NCBI GenBank assembly: GCA_964594985.1
Contig: CAZQNQ010000005.1
Location: forward strand, 62,001 to 126,000
Source of the DNA: JADLHS01 sp964594985
GTDB taxonomy: Bacteria; Verrucomicrobiota; Verrucomicrobiia; Limisphaerales; JADLHS01
Direction: 5' to 3'
Length of the DNA stretch: 64,000 bases
Part shown: piece by piece, positions 8,286 through 16,741 of the stretch
Position numbering within the stretch: position 1 is the first letter of the stretch
Layout of the letters: every line of letters begins with the position of its first letter
Notes under the pieces: model-generated
Databases searched by the model: none
Told to the model about the DNA's origin: nothing
What the model saw: the letters and a program-made list of their open reading frames with translations, nothing else
Position numbers and translations under genes: made by a program

Positions 8286-9791
8286 ATGGCCAGTACATTT
8301 GCTGTCACAAGGAATCACCTCGTTTTTGGAATATGCCTGCCACTGGCCGTGTTGCTCGGTTATACGCTCGCGGATATCCAGGATTCCGCGAGCCTGACCG
8401 TGATCTTCATCGCGCTGGCGGTGCTGGCGGTTCCGGTGCTGATGAAGTGGTATCATCCGCTGCTGGTGCTGGGTTGGTATGCCGCCTTGCAGCCGGCCCT
8501 GCCGGGCCGGCTCCATTTCTGGGTCCTCATGGCCCTGCTGGGGCTGTTTTTCGCGGTCTTGAACCGTTCCGTCAACCCGCTCAGCCAGTTTCTGCAACCT
8601 CCGGCATTGACGCGACCGGTTTTGATGTTGACTGCGGTAGTGCTCATCACGGCGATGATGACCGGAGGGATCGGCTTGCGCGCCTTGGGCTCCCAATCCA
8701 TCGGGGGCAAGAATTACATCTATGTCCTAGCCGCGTTGGCCGGGTTTTTTGCCCTTTCGAGCCGCCCGATTCCCGAGCATCGGGCCTATCTGTATCTGGC
8801 GATGTTTTTTTTGCCCGGCCTGACTTCTTTGGTGGGCCGGTTCGCGCTGTGGACTGGCATCGGGATTGACTATGTGGGGCTGTTATTTCCGCTCGATGCT
8901 CCCATTGATGCGCTGGGTATTGACCAGTCCACCGATTTCGGCGCGACCCGGATTAGCAGTGTGGTTTTGGCGACTACCTCGGTTTTTTGTTGGATTCTGG
9001 CACGATATGGCATCACCGGCGCCTTCGACTTTACCAAACCTTGGCGGTTTTTGGGGTTGGTGGGGGCGGTGTTTTTCGGAATGTTTGGCGGTTTCCGTTC
9101 AGCGTTGCTTCTAGTGGCACTAATCTTCTTCATTTTGTTTTGCTTGGAGCGGCTTTGGCAGACCCGCATCCTCTGGCTGCTGGTCGGCATGATGGCTTTG
9201 GGCAGCATCTTTTTGGTAAGTTTTTCTGACAAACTCCCTTGGTCGGTCCAACGGACCTTGAGTTTCCTGCCGATTGATATTGACCCCTTAAGTAAACAAT
9301 CGGCCGAATCCTCGACACAATGGCGGGTCGAGATGTGGCAACAGGTCCTGCCGCAGGTTCCCAATTACCTGTTCAAAGGAAAGGGATATGTGATCTCGGC
9401 GGATGAGTTGTTCATGGCTCAGGAGGCGAGCGCTTTCGGACATGCGGCCAGCCATGAACGGGCGGCGGTGGCCGGTGATTATCACAACGGACTGCTATCC
9501 ATCGTCATTCCATTTGGGCTTTATGGGGTGACGGCTTTCTTCTGGCTGGTCATTGCCGGTGCGCGGTTCTTGTACAGGATGTACCAAGACAGCGCACCCG
9601 AACTGCGCCGAATCAACGCATTTTTGTTGGCGTTGTTTCTGGCACGCATTCTGTTCTTCGTGTTCATCTATGGCTCGTTGGCCTTAGATTTATTTAATTT
9701 TTTGGGGATTTTAGGCTTCAGCGTGGCATTAAATATGAACGCCAAACGCTTGGAGCCGCCATTTGCGGACGAAGAATCCCCACCAGTGTAA
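8286..9791 (+). CDS. O-antigen polymerase/ligase-like membrane protein, first of two tandem paralogues
   Basis: 501 residues, almost wholly hydrophobic with roughly a dozen transmembrane segments. A large extracytoplasmic loop follows the middle helices: WSVQRTLSFLPIDIDPLS, then EMWQQVLPQVPNYLFKGKGY, and AGDYHNGLLSIVIPFGLYG. The (W/R)...G-(K/R)G loop and the later H-containing segment resemble Wzy/WaaL (O-antigen_lig) proteins. It probably polymerises or ligates lipid-linked glycan in the periplasm. The following gene is a clear paralogue with matching motifs in the same order. Confidence 0.7.
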   Translation: MASTFAVTRNHLVFGICLPLAVLLGYTLADIQDSASLTVIFIALAVLAVPVLMKWYHPLLVLGWYAALQPALPGRLHFWVLMALLGLFFAVLNRSVNPLSQFLQPPALTRPVLMLTAVVLITAMMTGGIGLRALGSQSIGGKNYIYVLAALAGFFALSSRPIPEHRAYLYLAMFFLPGLTSLVGRFALWTGIGIDYVGLLFPLDAPIDALGIDQSTDFGATRISSVVLATTSVFCWILARYGITGAFDFTKPWRFLGLVGAVFFGMFGGFRSALLLVALIFFILFCLERLWQTRILWLLVGMMALGSIFLVSFSDKLPWSVQRTLSFLPIDIDPLSKQSAESSTQWRVEMWQQVLPQVPNYLFKGKGYVISADELFMAQEASAFGHAASHERAAVAGDYHNGLLSIVIPFGLYGVTAFFWLVIAGARFLYRMYQDSAPELRRINAFLLALFLARILFFVFIYGSLALDLFNFLGILGFSVALNMNAKRLEPPFADEESPPV

Positions 9792-9809
9792 GAGACCTGG
9801 TCCGTGCCC

Positions 9810-11393
9810 ATGACGAATCCATTGAACATCATCCGGTCGCTGCTCATTTATGGGCTGTGTCTGCCTCTGGCGGTGTACGTGGGGTATGTGCTGGCGCAAC
9901 CGTTTGATCGGGGCAGTCTGATTTTTCTGATTGTCGCGGCGGCTTTGCCGCTCGTGCCGTTTTTGTTGCGCTGGCATCATGTCCTGCTGATCTTCAGTTG
10001 GAACTTGAGCATGGTGTTGTTTTTTTTGCCGGGGGCACCGTATTTGTGGATGATCATGTGCGGGCTGAGCCTGGGGCTGACCATGCTCCAGTATATTTTG
10101 AAACGTAATGTAAGGTTTGTGTATGTTCCCTCGGTGGCTTGGGCGCTGATTTTCCTGGCGGGCGTGGTTCTGATCACCGCCCAGCTTACAGGCGGATTCG
10201 GCATGCGTTCCTTCGGGAGCAGTGATTCGATCGGCGGGAAAAGGTATATCTACCTGTTGGGGGCCGTCATCGGATATTTCGCTCTGACGAGCTATCGCAT
10301 TCCAACCCATCGAACCAACCTTTACGTCTTTCTTTTTTTTGTGGGGGGAGTGACGGCTCTGATCAGTAGTTTTGGCCCTTGGATCCCAAGTGGCCTGCGG
10401 ATCATCTTCGCTTTTTTCCCGGTGGAAAGTCTGGCCAGCCGGGCTGAGGCCGAAGCCCAGGAAATGAGCCGGTTCGGTGGCTTGGCGCTGGGGGGCATGA
10501 GCATGCTTTATTTGATCTTTGCCCGTCATGGCATGGCTGGCCTATTCAATTTGACCGAACGCTGGCGGTTTCTTCCGGTCAGTTTTAAGGGCGGCCCCAG
10601 CATCAACCAGCCCTGGCGGTTTTTGTTGTTACCACTAATTTGCTTAGCCGTCATGCTGGGAGGATTCCGATCTCACATCATCATCTTGCTGCTCCTCTTT
10701 ACCTGCTTGTTTTACCTGGAGCGCTTGTTTCGGACCCGACTCATGCCCATGTTGTTGCTGACCGGGGTCTTGACCGCAACGGTCTGTCTGCCTTTTGTGG
10801 ACAAGATGCCCTTGTCCGTCCAGCGGTCCCTCAGTTTTTTACCATTGAATAATATCAGCCCTTTGGCGCGGATGAACGCAGATGCATCCACAGAATGGCG
10901 GCTGAATATCTGGCGCGAAGTCATCCCGACCATTCCGCAGTATCTGCTGATCGGAAAGGGTTACAGTATTGATGCCAAGGAACATGCAGCGGAACTACAA
11001 ACGCAACAATTCCGGGGCTCAGGAGAGGAGAGCGCAAAAGTTGCCGGCGACTACCATAGCGGGCCGCTATCAGTCATCATTCCGCTCGGGATTTTTGGGG
11101 TTATTGGGTTTGTCTGGTTCCTTGTAGCGGGATTTCGCGTCCTGCTGAACAACTATCGCTACGGAGAGGCCGCCAACCGCCATATCAACACTTTCCTGCT
11201 GGCGTATTTCTGCACCCGCGCGATTATCTTCTTCGTTGTTTTCGGGTCAATTCACCTTGAGCTGGTCATGTTTGTCGGCCTCGTCGGCCTGGGTCTGTCC
11301 GTCAATGGTGTGGTGCGGCGACCAGTGCCCGTCGCGATAACCCCTAATCCCGCCTATCTACCTTTCCGACTGCCTAAAACCGCAAAAATATGA
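9810..11393 (+). CDS. O-antigen polymerase/ligase-like membrane protein, second tandem paralogue
   Basis: 527 residues from the ATG at 9810; a GTG two codons earlier is also possible. It parallels the preceding protein throughout: SIGGKRYIYLLGAVIGYFAL matches IGGKNYIYVLAALAGFFAL, LSVQRSLSFLPLNNISPL matches WSVQRTLSFLPIDIDPLS, and IWREVIPTIPQYLLIGKGY matches the same loop upstream. It therefore arose by tandem duplication followed by strong divergence. It is probably also a polymerase or ligase, perhaps with a different glycan or linkage specificity. It lies 18 bases after its partner, so the two are co-transcribed. Confidence 0.7.
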   Translation: MTNPLNIIRSLLIYGLCLPLAVYVGYVLAQPFDRGSLIFLIVAAALPLVPFLLRWHHVLLIFSWNLSMVLFFLPGAPYLWMIMCGLSLGLTMLQYILKRNVRFVYVPSVAWALIFLAGVVLITAQLTGGFGMRSFGSSDSIGGKRYIYLLGAVIGYFALTSYRIPTHRTNLYVFLFFVGGVTALISSFGPWIPSGLRIIFAFFPVESLASRAEAEAQEMSRFGGLALGGMSMLYLIFARHGMAGLFNLTERWRFLPVSFKGGPSINQPWRFLLLPLICLAVMLGGFRSHIIILLLLFTCLFYLERLFRTRLMPMLLLTGVLTATVCLPFVDKMPLSVQRSLSFLPLNNISPLARMNADASTEWRLNIWREVIPTIPQYLLIGKGYSIDAKEHAAELQTQQFRGSGEESAKVAGDYHSGPLSVIIPLGIFGVIGFVWFLVAGFRVLLNNYRYGEAANRHINTFLLAYFCTRAIIFFVVFGSIHLELVMFVGLVGLGLSVNGVVRRPVPVAITPNPAYLPFRLPKTAKI

Positions 11394-11843
11394 ATGGCTT
11401 GTCCGATTTTATTTTAATTGATACAAGCTCGCAGTAACCATCAATCAACCCGGACGAGATTGCACATTCCAACAATCAGGTTGTGCAAGATGGATGCGGC
11501 CAAACCCAACGACCGCATGATCGAGGATTGCTTTGAGGAAATATTACGCAAAAAGAATTCTTGGAGTTCTTTAAAGTTTACCGCTAAACAGTCGCTCCTG
11601 AAAAACGCGATATTGCCTGATGGGTATGAGAGGGAGTGCCGCGAGGTTTGAACGTATCCGACCAGAAAATTGAATGGAACGGTCAAAAGCGGGACCACTA
11701 ATTTCTGGATCACCGCAAATCGTCTTATTGGGTCTTGAGTGTCAATTCTCGGGACTGAATTTCCAAAACTTCGTCTCGCTCCGGTCCACCACCCGCCGCC
11801 AGCCGGGCCAAAGGACTGGCCCGCGCTGTGCTTAACAAAAGGC
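11394..11843. other. Intergenic stretch without a recognisable gene
   Basis: About 450 bases. Short ORFs are present on both strands, but none shows a known motif, a clear ribosome binding site or convincing coding composition. The stretch looks more AT-rich than its neighbours over 11400-11640 (not measured). No repeat family of this window is present. Confidence 0.5.
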
Positions 11844-12014
11844 ATGGCTACACTTGCGTTCAAAGTCAGCCGGAAGAGCGGCGAATACGTGAAACCGTCG
11901 CTGCTGCCCGCCAATCACTCGGCGCAATCCCATTTTGGCCTCGTGGACGGGGTGGTTGTGGGATTTTTTGCCCTGTGCGTCGGCGGTCTGATCTTCCTGC
12001 TGTTGCAACTCTGA
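11844..12014 (+). CDS. Possible small tail-anchored membrane protein
   Basis: 56 residues from the ATG at 11844. A polar N-terminal half (ATLAFKVSRKSGEYVKPS) is followed by a C-terminal hydrophobic helix, VVVGFFALCVGGLIFLLLQL. No family is recognised. The transmembrane end and absence of competing features support a real but unassigned gene; the weak start region keeps confidence low. It converges with mlaD. Confidence 0.4.
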   Translation: MATLAFKVSRKSGEYVKPSLLPANHSAQSHFGLVDGVVVGFFALCVGGLIFLLLQL

Positions 12015-12074
12015 TTCACGCGCCGCGCGAATTTCCCGCCCGCCCGGGTGAAAATTTGCCGCGTCCGGGGGAAA

Positions 12075-13268
12075 TTATTTCCCGGTCGGCGCTGGCTTGG
12101 TCGGCTCCGGCTTTTTCTTGAAGGCGGATCGGAGCAGCCAGTGGCGCTTGAGTCCCTGCACCAAGTCGTCGGTGTTCACCACGGCTTGGGAGATCGAACC
12201 GAGCATATTCGTGTTGGCCTGCACCTGCGCGTTCAAGTTGCTCGTGATGTTGGCCAGATTTTCCAGACTTTCCCCGAAACTTTCCATCAGTGCGATGAGG
12301 TTCGTGTCGCTGTGCGCCAGCAACAGATTCGCGTTGGCCAGGGTGGCATCGAGGCTCTGCTGACCGTTCGTACCCAACGCCCATTGCCCCAGCGCTCCCG
12401 GGCCGCGCAGTTCCGCTGCGAGCGCCGCGAAGTTGGACGCCGCCGGCTGGGCATTGAGCGCGACGACGTTGAGATTTGAGGCGAGCGCCGCGCTGTTGCC
12501 CAACACGGCATTGATTTTGTTCGTCAAAGCCAGGATGCCCGGCAACGCCCGCTCCACTTGATCCACGAGTTCTTGCAAGCGGTCGGTCACTGCGGGCGAC
12601 TCCTGCGGCACGAGGAAGTAGATGGTTTCCGCCGAAAGATTGGTGTAATACGCTTGCGGGTGCGCCGCCACCTTCTGCTTCAACTCAGCCCACACTTGCG
12701 CATTGATGTCGTCCACAGAACGCGGATGAGGCTCATCCAGTTCGACGGCATACAACTCTTTGAAGTGCTCCTTGTAGCGTTCCTCTACCAGCTTACCGAG
12801 CAACACCTGCATCCCGACGCCGTTGGTATCCTGCCGGATGGTTGGCACGCCGCCCGTGCCCTTGGTGATCTCCAAAAAGCGCCCCCCGAGCAAGTCACCC
12901 GCGTTCACCTTCGCTTTGGAATCGCTCCAGATATAACCAGGATAATTATCCTGATTCACTTTCACCCGGAACTGCAAGGTGATGTTGTAATACTGGCCCG
13001 GCGCGTTCGGAATGATCGCGGTGATTTCGCCCACATCGAAACCCATCAACTTGACCGGGTCCCCAATCTTCAGCCCCGCACCACTGCTGACGCAGGTTTG
13101 ATAGGTGACCTTCTGCAAAAACCAGCCTTTGCGCTGCGCGGTGTTCCGCAGGTAATACGCAAAGCCCACGAGCAACAACACCGCCGCCACCAGCACGAAC
13201 ACGCCCACCGCGCGCTCCATGCGATTCAAGCGCGTGCGCAGTTGCGGGGTCAAATCTTGCAAGGCCAT
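12075..13268 (-). CDS. mlaD: MlaD-like MCE-domain lipid transport protein
   Basis: 397 residues. The N-terminal membrane anchor (VFVLVAAVLLLVGFAYYL) is followed by an MCE domain at about residues 50-130: GAGLKIGDPVKLMGFDVGEI, then AGDLLGGRFLEI. The rest is a long alpha-helical region rich in L, N and A, expected to form the periplasmic tube or needle of MCE assemblies. With the ATPase and permease encoded just upstream on the same strand, it should form an Mla-type ABC system moving phospholipids between inner and outer membrane. It is longer than E. coli MlaD, which is common for MCE proteins with helical tails. Confidence 0.85.
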   Translation of the reverse strand: MALQDLTPQLRTRLNRMERAVGVFVLVAAVLLLVGFAYYLRNTAQRKGWFLQKVTYQTCVSSGAGLKIGDPVKLMGFDVGEITAIIPNAPGQYYNITLQFRVKVNQDNYPGYIWSDSKAKVNAGDLLGGRFLEITKGTGGVPTIRQDTNGVGMQVLLGKLVEERYKEHFKELYAVELDEPHPRSVDDINAQVWAELKQKVAAHPQAYYTNLSAETIYFLVPQESPAVTDRLQELVDQVERALPGILALTNKINAVLGNSAALASNLNVVALNAQPAASNFAALAAELRGPGALGQWALGTNGQQSLDATLANANLLLAHSDTNLIALMESFGESLENLANITSNLNAQVQANTNMLGSISQAVVNTDDLVQGLKRHWLLRSAFKKKPEPTKPAPTGK

Positions 13269-13332
13269 GTCGTTTTCGTTTCCTTAAATCTGGTTCACGG
13301 TTTCAAATTCCACTGCGCGGGTCAATGCGGAC

Positions 13333-13410
13333 GGAGCGCCGATCTCCCGATCGGCCGGTTCCCGCCCATGCCAATAAACCCCGCCGGGCCGAACCGGAGT
13401 TCGGCGCTCC
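13333..13410. repeat. Palindromic repeat between mlaF and mlaD
   Basis: Left arm GGAGCGCCGATCTCCCGATC and right arm GAACCGGAGTTCGGCGCTCC form an imperfect inverted repeat between the ATPase and MCE genes of one presumed operon. It could fold in the transcript and dampen or process the message. Confidence 0.6.
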
Positions 13411-13411
13411 A

Positions 13412-14191
13412 TCAATTTCGCAACAAGTCTTTCACCACCGACTCATTGCTCGCCGCCACCGCCGCCCAATCGCCCAGCACCGCCAGTTGCCGCTGGCGCA
13501 AACACGCCACCCGGTTCGCGCAATGCCGCCACGGCCGCAGATCGTCCGCCGAGGCGACAATCGTCAGCGGTTTGCCCTCCAGCAACGGATGCCCCTGTGA
13601 TAACGCCGTCAAAAAGTTCAGCCACCAGCTCGTGTGGCGCACATCCAATCCCGTCAGCGGGCTGTCGAGCAACAACACCTCCGGCGTCAACGCCAGCGCC
13701 CGCGCGAGGCCGGCGCGCTGCTGCCAACTGCGTGCCACATTGACCGGCGTATGATTCGCCCACGGTGTCAGCTCCGTGAGTTCCAGCAGGGCGTTGACGC
13801 GCGTTTCGATTTCCGCCGCCGCCAACCGGGAGTGATACCGCAACGGCAACGCGATGTTCTCCGCCACCGTCAGCGACCCCAGCAATTGCCCGCCATCAAA
13901 CACGAAGCCCAGTTTCAACCGGTGCGCCATGCGCGACTCTTCAAAGATCGGCATCGCCTCGCCGAGAAAGGAAAATTCGCCCTCCGCCGGCGACATGATG
14001 CCGCCCAGCGTCATCAGGAAATCGCTCTTGCCGGAATGTTGCGGCGCCCCGACGACCCAGAACTCACCCGGCCGCACCGTCCAATTCACCTCACGCACCA
14101 CGGTGAGGTTGGGATTTCGCATCGAAGCCACCCCCAGCCCGCGCAGGTCGAGCGCGGGCGTCAGGGTGGCGGTGGTGGGTGCTTCGCTCAT
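13412..14191 (-). CDS. mlaF: MlaF-like ABC transporter ATPase with degenerate catalytic motifs
   Basis: 259 residues from the ATG at 14191, which overlaps the mlaE stop (TGATG); the longer open frame runs inside mlaE and is rejected. Walker A is GAPQHSGKS (48-56) and the Q-loop region is GFVFDGGQ. Two key motifs are unusual. The ABC signature position reads VARSWQQR instead of LSGGQ, and Walker B ends VLLLDSPLTGLD, with serine where the catalytic glutamate normally follows the aspartate. The protein may hydrolyse ATP slowly or use another base. Position between mlaE and mlaD fixes its role in Mla-type lipid transport. Confidence 0.85.
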   Translation of the reverse strand: MSEAPTTATLTPALDLRGLGVASMRNPNLTVVREVNWTVRPGEFWVVGAPQHSGKSDFLMTLGGIMSPAEGEFSFLGEAMPIFEESRMAHRLKLGFVFDGGQLLGSLTVAENIALPLRYHSRLAAAEIETRVNALLELTELTPWANHTPVNVARSWQQRAGLARALALTPEVLLLDSPLTGLDVRHTSWWLNFLTALSQGHPLLEGKPLTIVASADDLRPWRHCANRVACLRQRQLAVLGDWAAVAASNESVVKDLLRN

Positions 14192-15042
14192 CACAAAGTC
14201 AGATAGGCAATGATGAACAGCGCATCGAGCAGGACACAGGCGACGATGCTTTGCGCCACGGCGCTCACGGTGGCGCGGGAGATCTGGTCCAATTGCAACG
14301 GCTGCGCCAGTCCGTGATAGCATGTCACAATGGCGATGATGAACCCAAAGGCGCACGTCTTGAGCGCGAGCAGAACGAAATCGAGATAGGTCAGCGCCCC
14401 GGCGAGTTGATTGAAGTAATCGCCCGGCTGGATGGGCACGTCCTGCACAAACGCCCACAGATAACCGCTGCCCAGCGTGCCCAGGATCAGATAGACCGTG
14501 AGCGCAAAAATCCCCACCGCCATGCCGACCACACGCGGCACGACGAAGTAATGCACCGGATCAATCCCCAGCGCTTCGAGCGACTCGACTTCGCCCATCG
14601 CCCGCGCCGTGCCGAGTTCGACGACGTTCGCTGTGCCGACTCGCGCGAGCACCAGAAACGCCGTCAGCAGCGGGCCGAGTTCGCGCACCACGACGATGAC
14701 CATGATGTCGCCGAGAAGATTATTGGCCGCCCCGACGCGGGTGAGCACGGAAACGGTCTGGCCAATGACGAGAAACCCGAGGGTCAGCGCCGCAAAGAAG
14801 AACATCGGGAGCAGTTTTACTCCGGCGCGGAAAATCTCTCGCGCCACCAGCGGGCGCACCACGGAACGCGCTGTTCCAAACTTCCGCAGCAGCACCCCAA
14901 ACGTGATCAACGCGAACGCGCCGACGCCGTGCAGGGCGAGCAGAAAGGCGAAGACCCGTCGTCCGACCAGGTCGGCGTAGAAACGCGACAATCCCGGACG
15001 CGTTTTCGGCGCGGCCAGCATGGTCGAGTCGGCTTCCTGCAT
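14191..15042 (-). CDS. mlaE: MlaE-family ABC transporter permease
   Basis: 283 residues with about five to six transmembrane helices. Characteristic MlaE features are VVRELGPLLTAFLVLARVG, then GTARAMGEVESLEALGIDP, and VVPRVVGMAVG, the conserved ELGP...G...E coupling region. It forms the inner-membrane channel of a lipid transporter with the downstream ATPase and MCE protein; the three genes run mlaE-mlaF-mlaD on the minus strand. Its stop codon overlaps the mlaF start by one base, so translation is probably coupled. Confidence 0.9.
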   Translation of the reverse strand: MQEADSTMLAAPKTRPGLSRFYADLVGRRVFAFLLALHGVGAFALITFGVLLRKFGTARSVVRPLVAREIFRAGVKLLPMFFFAALTLGFLVIGQTVSVLTRVGAANNLLGDIMVIVVVRELGPLLTAFLVLARVGTANVVELGTARAMGEVESLEALGIDPVHYFVVPRVVGMAVGIFALTVYLILGTLGSGYLWAFVQDVPIQPGDYFNQLAGALTYLDFVLLALKTCAFGFIIAIVTCYHGLAQPLQLDQISRATVSAVAQSIVACVLLDALFIIAYLTL

Positions 15043-15099
15043 GACGGCAGCGTAGCGGCAGCGCGAGCGCGGTCAATTCGCGACTCGCTTCCCGTTTTC

Positions 15100-15134
15100 C
15101 TTAATCTTAATCTTTTTCTTAATCTTAATCCCCG
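15100..15134. repeat. TTAATC-rich repeat, partial copy
   Basis: Reads as repeated TTAATC/TTTTTC units ending in CCCCGGG. Related copies are at 25603-25637, 40720-40854 and 61700-61769; the last two are full inverted repeats. Confidence 0.7.
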
Positions 15135-15159
15135 GGCGGGGCGGGGAGAGATTGAGAGC

Positions 15160-15260
15160 GTGTTTGAAAACGAGGAACTGGCGGCAGGGATGCCGCCAGA
15201 ACCCGCAGGCAAGGATGCCTGCGCTACGCCGTAGCGCGGGCATCCTTGCTCCGGGTCTCC
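15160..15260. repeat. Three-hairpin palindromic element (CCCGCAGGCAGGGATGCC family)
   Basis: Starts GTGTTTGAAAAC, then hairpins CTGGCGGCA/TGCCGCCAG and AACCCGCAGGCA...GCGCGGGC, ending GCATCCTTGCTCCGGG. The same series of hairpins is found inside thiE (16299-16402) and at 49532-49686. It lies between mlaE and the divergent exonuclease gene. Confidence 0.75.
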
Positions 15261-15327
15261 CACCGGACTTTTCAATCAGCCTCCAAGAATTAGATCACGA
15301 TTAAGAGTAAGAACCAAAACGGCGCAC

Positions 15328-15870
15328 ATGGCGAAGAACATTGTCTATTTCGATCTGGAAACGCAGAAGTCGGCGGATGAAGTCGGCGGTTGGAACAACA
15401 TCAACCGCATGGGCCTCAGCGTCGGTGTGACGTACAGCACCGCGCGCGGCGACTACAGGATTTACGGCGAGAAACAGGTCAACGACCTGCTCAACGAACT
15501 CCAGCGCGCCGACCTCGTGGTGGGTTTCAATATCCTGCGCTTCGATTACGAAGTGTTGCACGGCTACACGCCGTTTGACCTCACGCAACTGCCCACGCTC
15601 GACATGCTCGTGGATTTGCAGAACACGCTGAACCATCGTCTCTCGCTGGATTCCATCGCCACCGCGACGTTTGGCGTCGAGAAAACGGCGGAAGGTTTGC
15701 AGGCCATCGAGTGGTTCAAGCAGGGCAAGATGCTGGAGATCGCGGAATACTGCTGCTACGACGTGAAGATCACCAAGCTCGTTCACGAATACGGCGTCTC
15801 GCAGCGGCAACTGCACTACAACAATCGCTTCGGCAAAAAGCTGACCGTGCCGGTGAAGTGGGAGCTTTGA
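15328..15870 (+). CDS. Predicted RNase H-like 3'-5' exonuclease domain protein (YprB/DEDD-like)
   Basis: 180 residues. The N-terminus has IVYFDLETQKSADEVGGW, a DxE exonuclease motif I. DLVVGFNILRFDYEVL matches motif II (N..FD). YCCYDVKITKLVHEYG supplies the third acidic motif (YD...K). This is the arrangement of stand-alone YprB-like DEDD exonucleases, which process nucleic acid ends with two metal ions. No helicase or other partner lies adjacent. The N-terminus is short, as expected for the stand-alone form. Confidence 0.65.
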   Translation: MAKNIVYFDLETQKSADEVGGWNNINRMGLSVGVTYSTARGDYRIYGEKQVNDLLNELQRADLVVGFNILRFDYEVLHGYTPFDLTQLPTLDMLVDLQNTLNHRLSLDSIATATFGVEKTAEGLQAIEWFKQGKMLEIAEYCCYDVKITKLVHEYGVSQRQLHYNNRFGKKLTVPVKWEL

Positions 15871-15878
15871 ACAAATTC

Positions 15879-15946
15879 AACAGGAGGTAACGGAGGAAAC
15901 TGAGCCGGCCATCAGAGAAGCCTCTGTTGACTCTGTTTTCTCCTGT
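15879..15946. repeat. Inverted repeat with CAGGAGGAAAC arms
   Basis: Left part AACAGGAGGTAACGGAGG pairs imperfectly with CTCTGTTTTCTCCTGTT. It sits between two convergent genes and may act as their terminator. Similar elements lie at 42788-42946 and 56873-56951. Confidence 0.6.
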
Positions 15947-16741
15947 TCATCCCAGCTTTTTTCGGAATTCTGCGCACGCCTTCGTCACATCCGGTGCGTT
16001 GAGGATTGCCGAGACCACACAAATCCGCGTCGCCCCAGCTTCCAGCACCGCATCAATCGTCTGAAGATTGATTCCGCCAATGGCAAACCACGGCACTTTC
16101 ACATTCGCCGCCGCCCAACGGACGTAATCGAGCGTCACCGGCTTGGCTGTTGGCTTTGTGCCCGTGGCGTAGATCGGCCCGATGGCGACGTAATCCGCGC
16201 CCGCCGCAACGGCGCGTTCCGCCTGCGCCGGTGCATGCGTCGAAAGGCCGATCTTGAGCTGAGAACTCGTGGCACCTGACTGCGTATCCGGTTGGAAACA
16301 CGGAGCAAGGATGCTCCGTGAACCCGCAGGCAGGGATGCCTGCGTTACCGCCGTAGCGCAGGCATCCCTGCCTGCGGGTTCTGGCGGCATCTCTGCCGCC
16401 AGTTCCGCTTCTTCAGGCGTAATCCCAGTTGCGAGTTGTGCAACATGCGTGAAGCCCACATCAAAGAAATCTTCCTGCCCGAGATGGCAAACCTCCGCGC
16501 CAACTTCCCGGGCGATATCGAGGTGATCATTGATGACCAAGCCGACGTTGGCTTTGCGCAACACCGGAGCAATCGCCCCGGCCATGCGGCGGATTTCAGC
16601 GGGTGAGGAAGTCTTGGCGCGGAGCTGGATCAAGTCCGCGCCGCCATCGCAAAGTTGCTGCGCCACGACTTCCGGCGCGCGGCCATGCAGATACGCCGTG
16701 TCCACGAAGGCGTAAAGTTTGCAGTCAGCGAGGGGTTTCAT
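15947..16741 (-). CDS. thiE: Thiamine-phosphate synthase with a repeat-derived internal insertion
   Basis: 264 residues from the ATG at 16741, about 50 more than usual. ThiE couples HMP-pyrophosphate with thiazole phosphate to give thiamine phosphate in the cytoplasm. Seen in order: IQLRAKT, VGLVINDHLDIAREVGAEVC, HLGQED, GLSTH, ADYVAIGPIYATGTKP and WFAIGGI, the TIM-barrel substrate and phosphate loops. Between HLGQED (87-91) and GLSTH (165-169), where relatives have about 15-20 residues, lies an extra block at roughly 112-160, including MPPEPAGRDACATA, encoded by a three-hairpin palindromic element. The frame is intact and the catalytic loops are untouched, so the enzyme may still work. The start overlaps the stop of the upstream gene (ATGA). 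Confidence 0.9.
   Translation of the reverse strand: MKPLADCKLYAFVDTAYLHGRAPEVVAQQLCDGGADLIQLRAKTSSPAEIRRMAGAIAPVLRKANVGLVINDHLDIAREVGAEVCHLGQEDFFDVGFTHVAQLATGITPEEAELAAEMPPEPAGRDACATAVTQASLPAGSRSILAPCFQPDTQSGATSSQLKIGLSTHAPAQAERAVAAGADYVAIGPIYATGTKPTAKPVTLDYVRWAAANVKVPWFAIGGINLQTIDAVLEAGATRICVVSAILNAPDVTKACAEFRKKLG
16299..16402. repeat. Three-hairpin palindromic element inside thiE
   Basis: Hairpin CACGGAGCA/TGCTCCGTG is followed by a perfect 24-bp inverted repeat (16321-16344 with 16357-16380, AACCCGCAGGCAGGGATGCC...), then hairpin CTGGCGGCA/TGCCGCCAG. The order and loops match the intergenic copy at 49532-49686. It is read through in frame by thiE. Confidence 0.9.

Noticed and set aside
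11418..11651. 77-codon ORF in the gap after the second polymerase gene
   Set aside because: It begins with TTG without a ribosome binding site, shows no motif and overlaps an equally weak ORF on the other strand.
12558..13754. 398-codon open frame opposite mlaD and mlaF
   Set aside because: Antisense shadow spanning two genes and a palindromic repeat.
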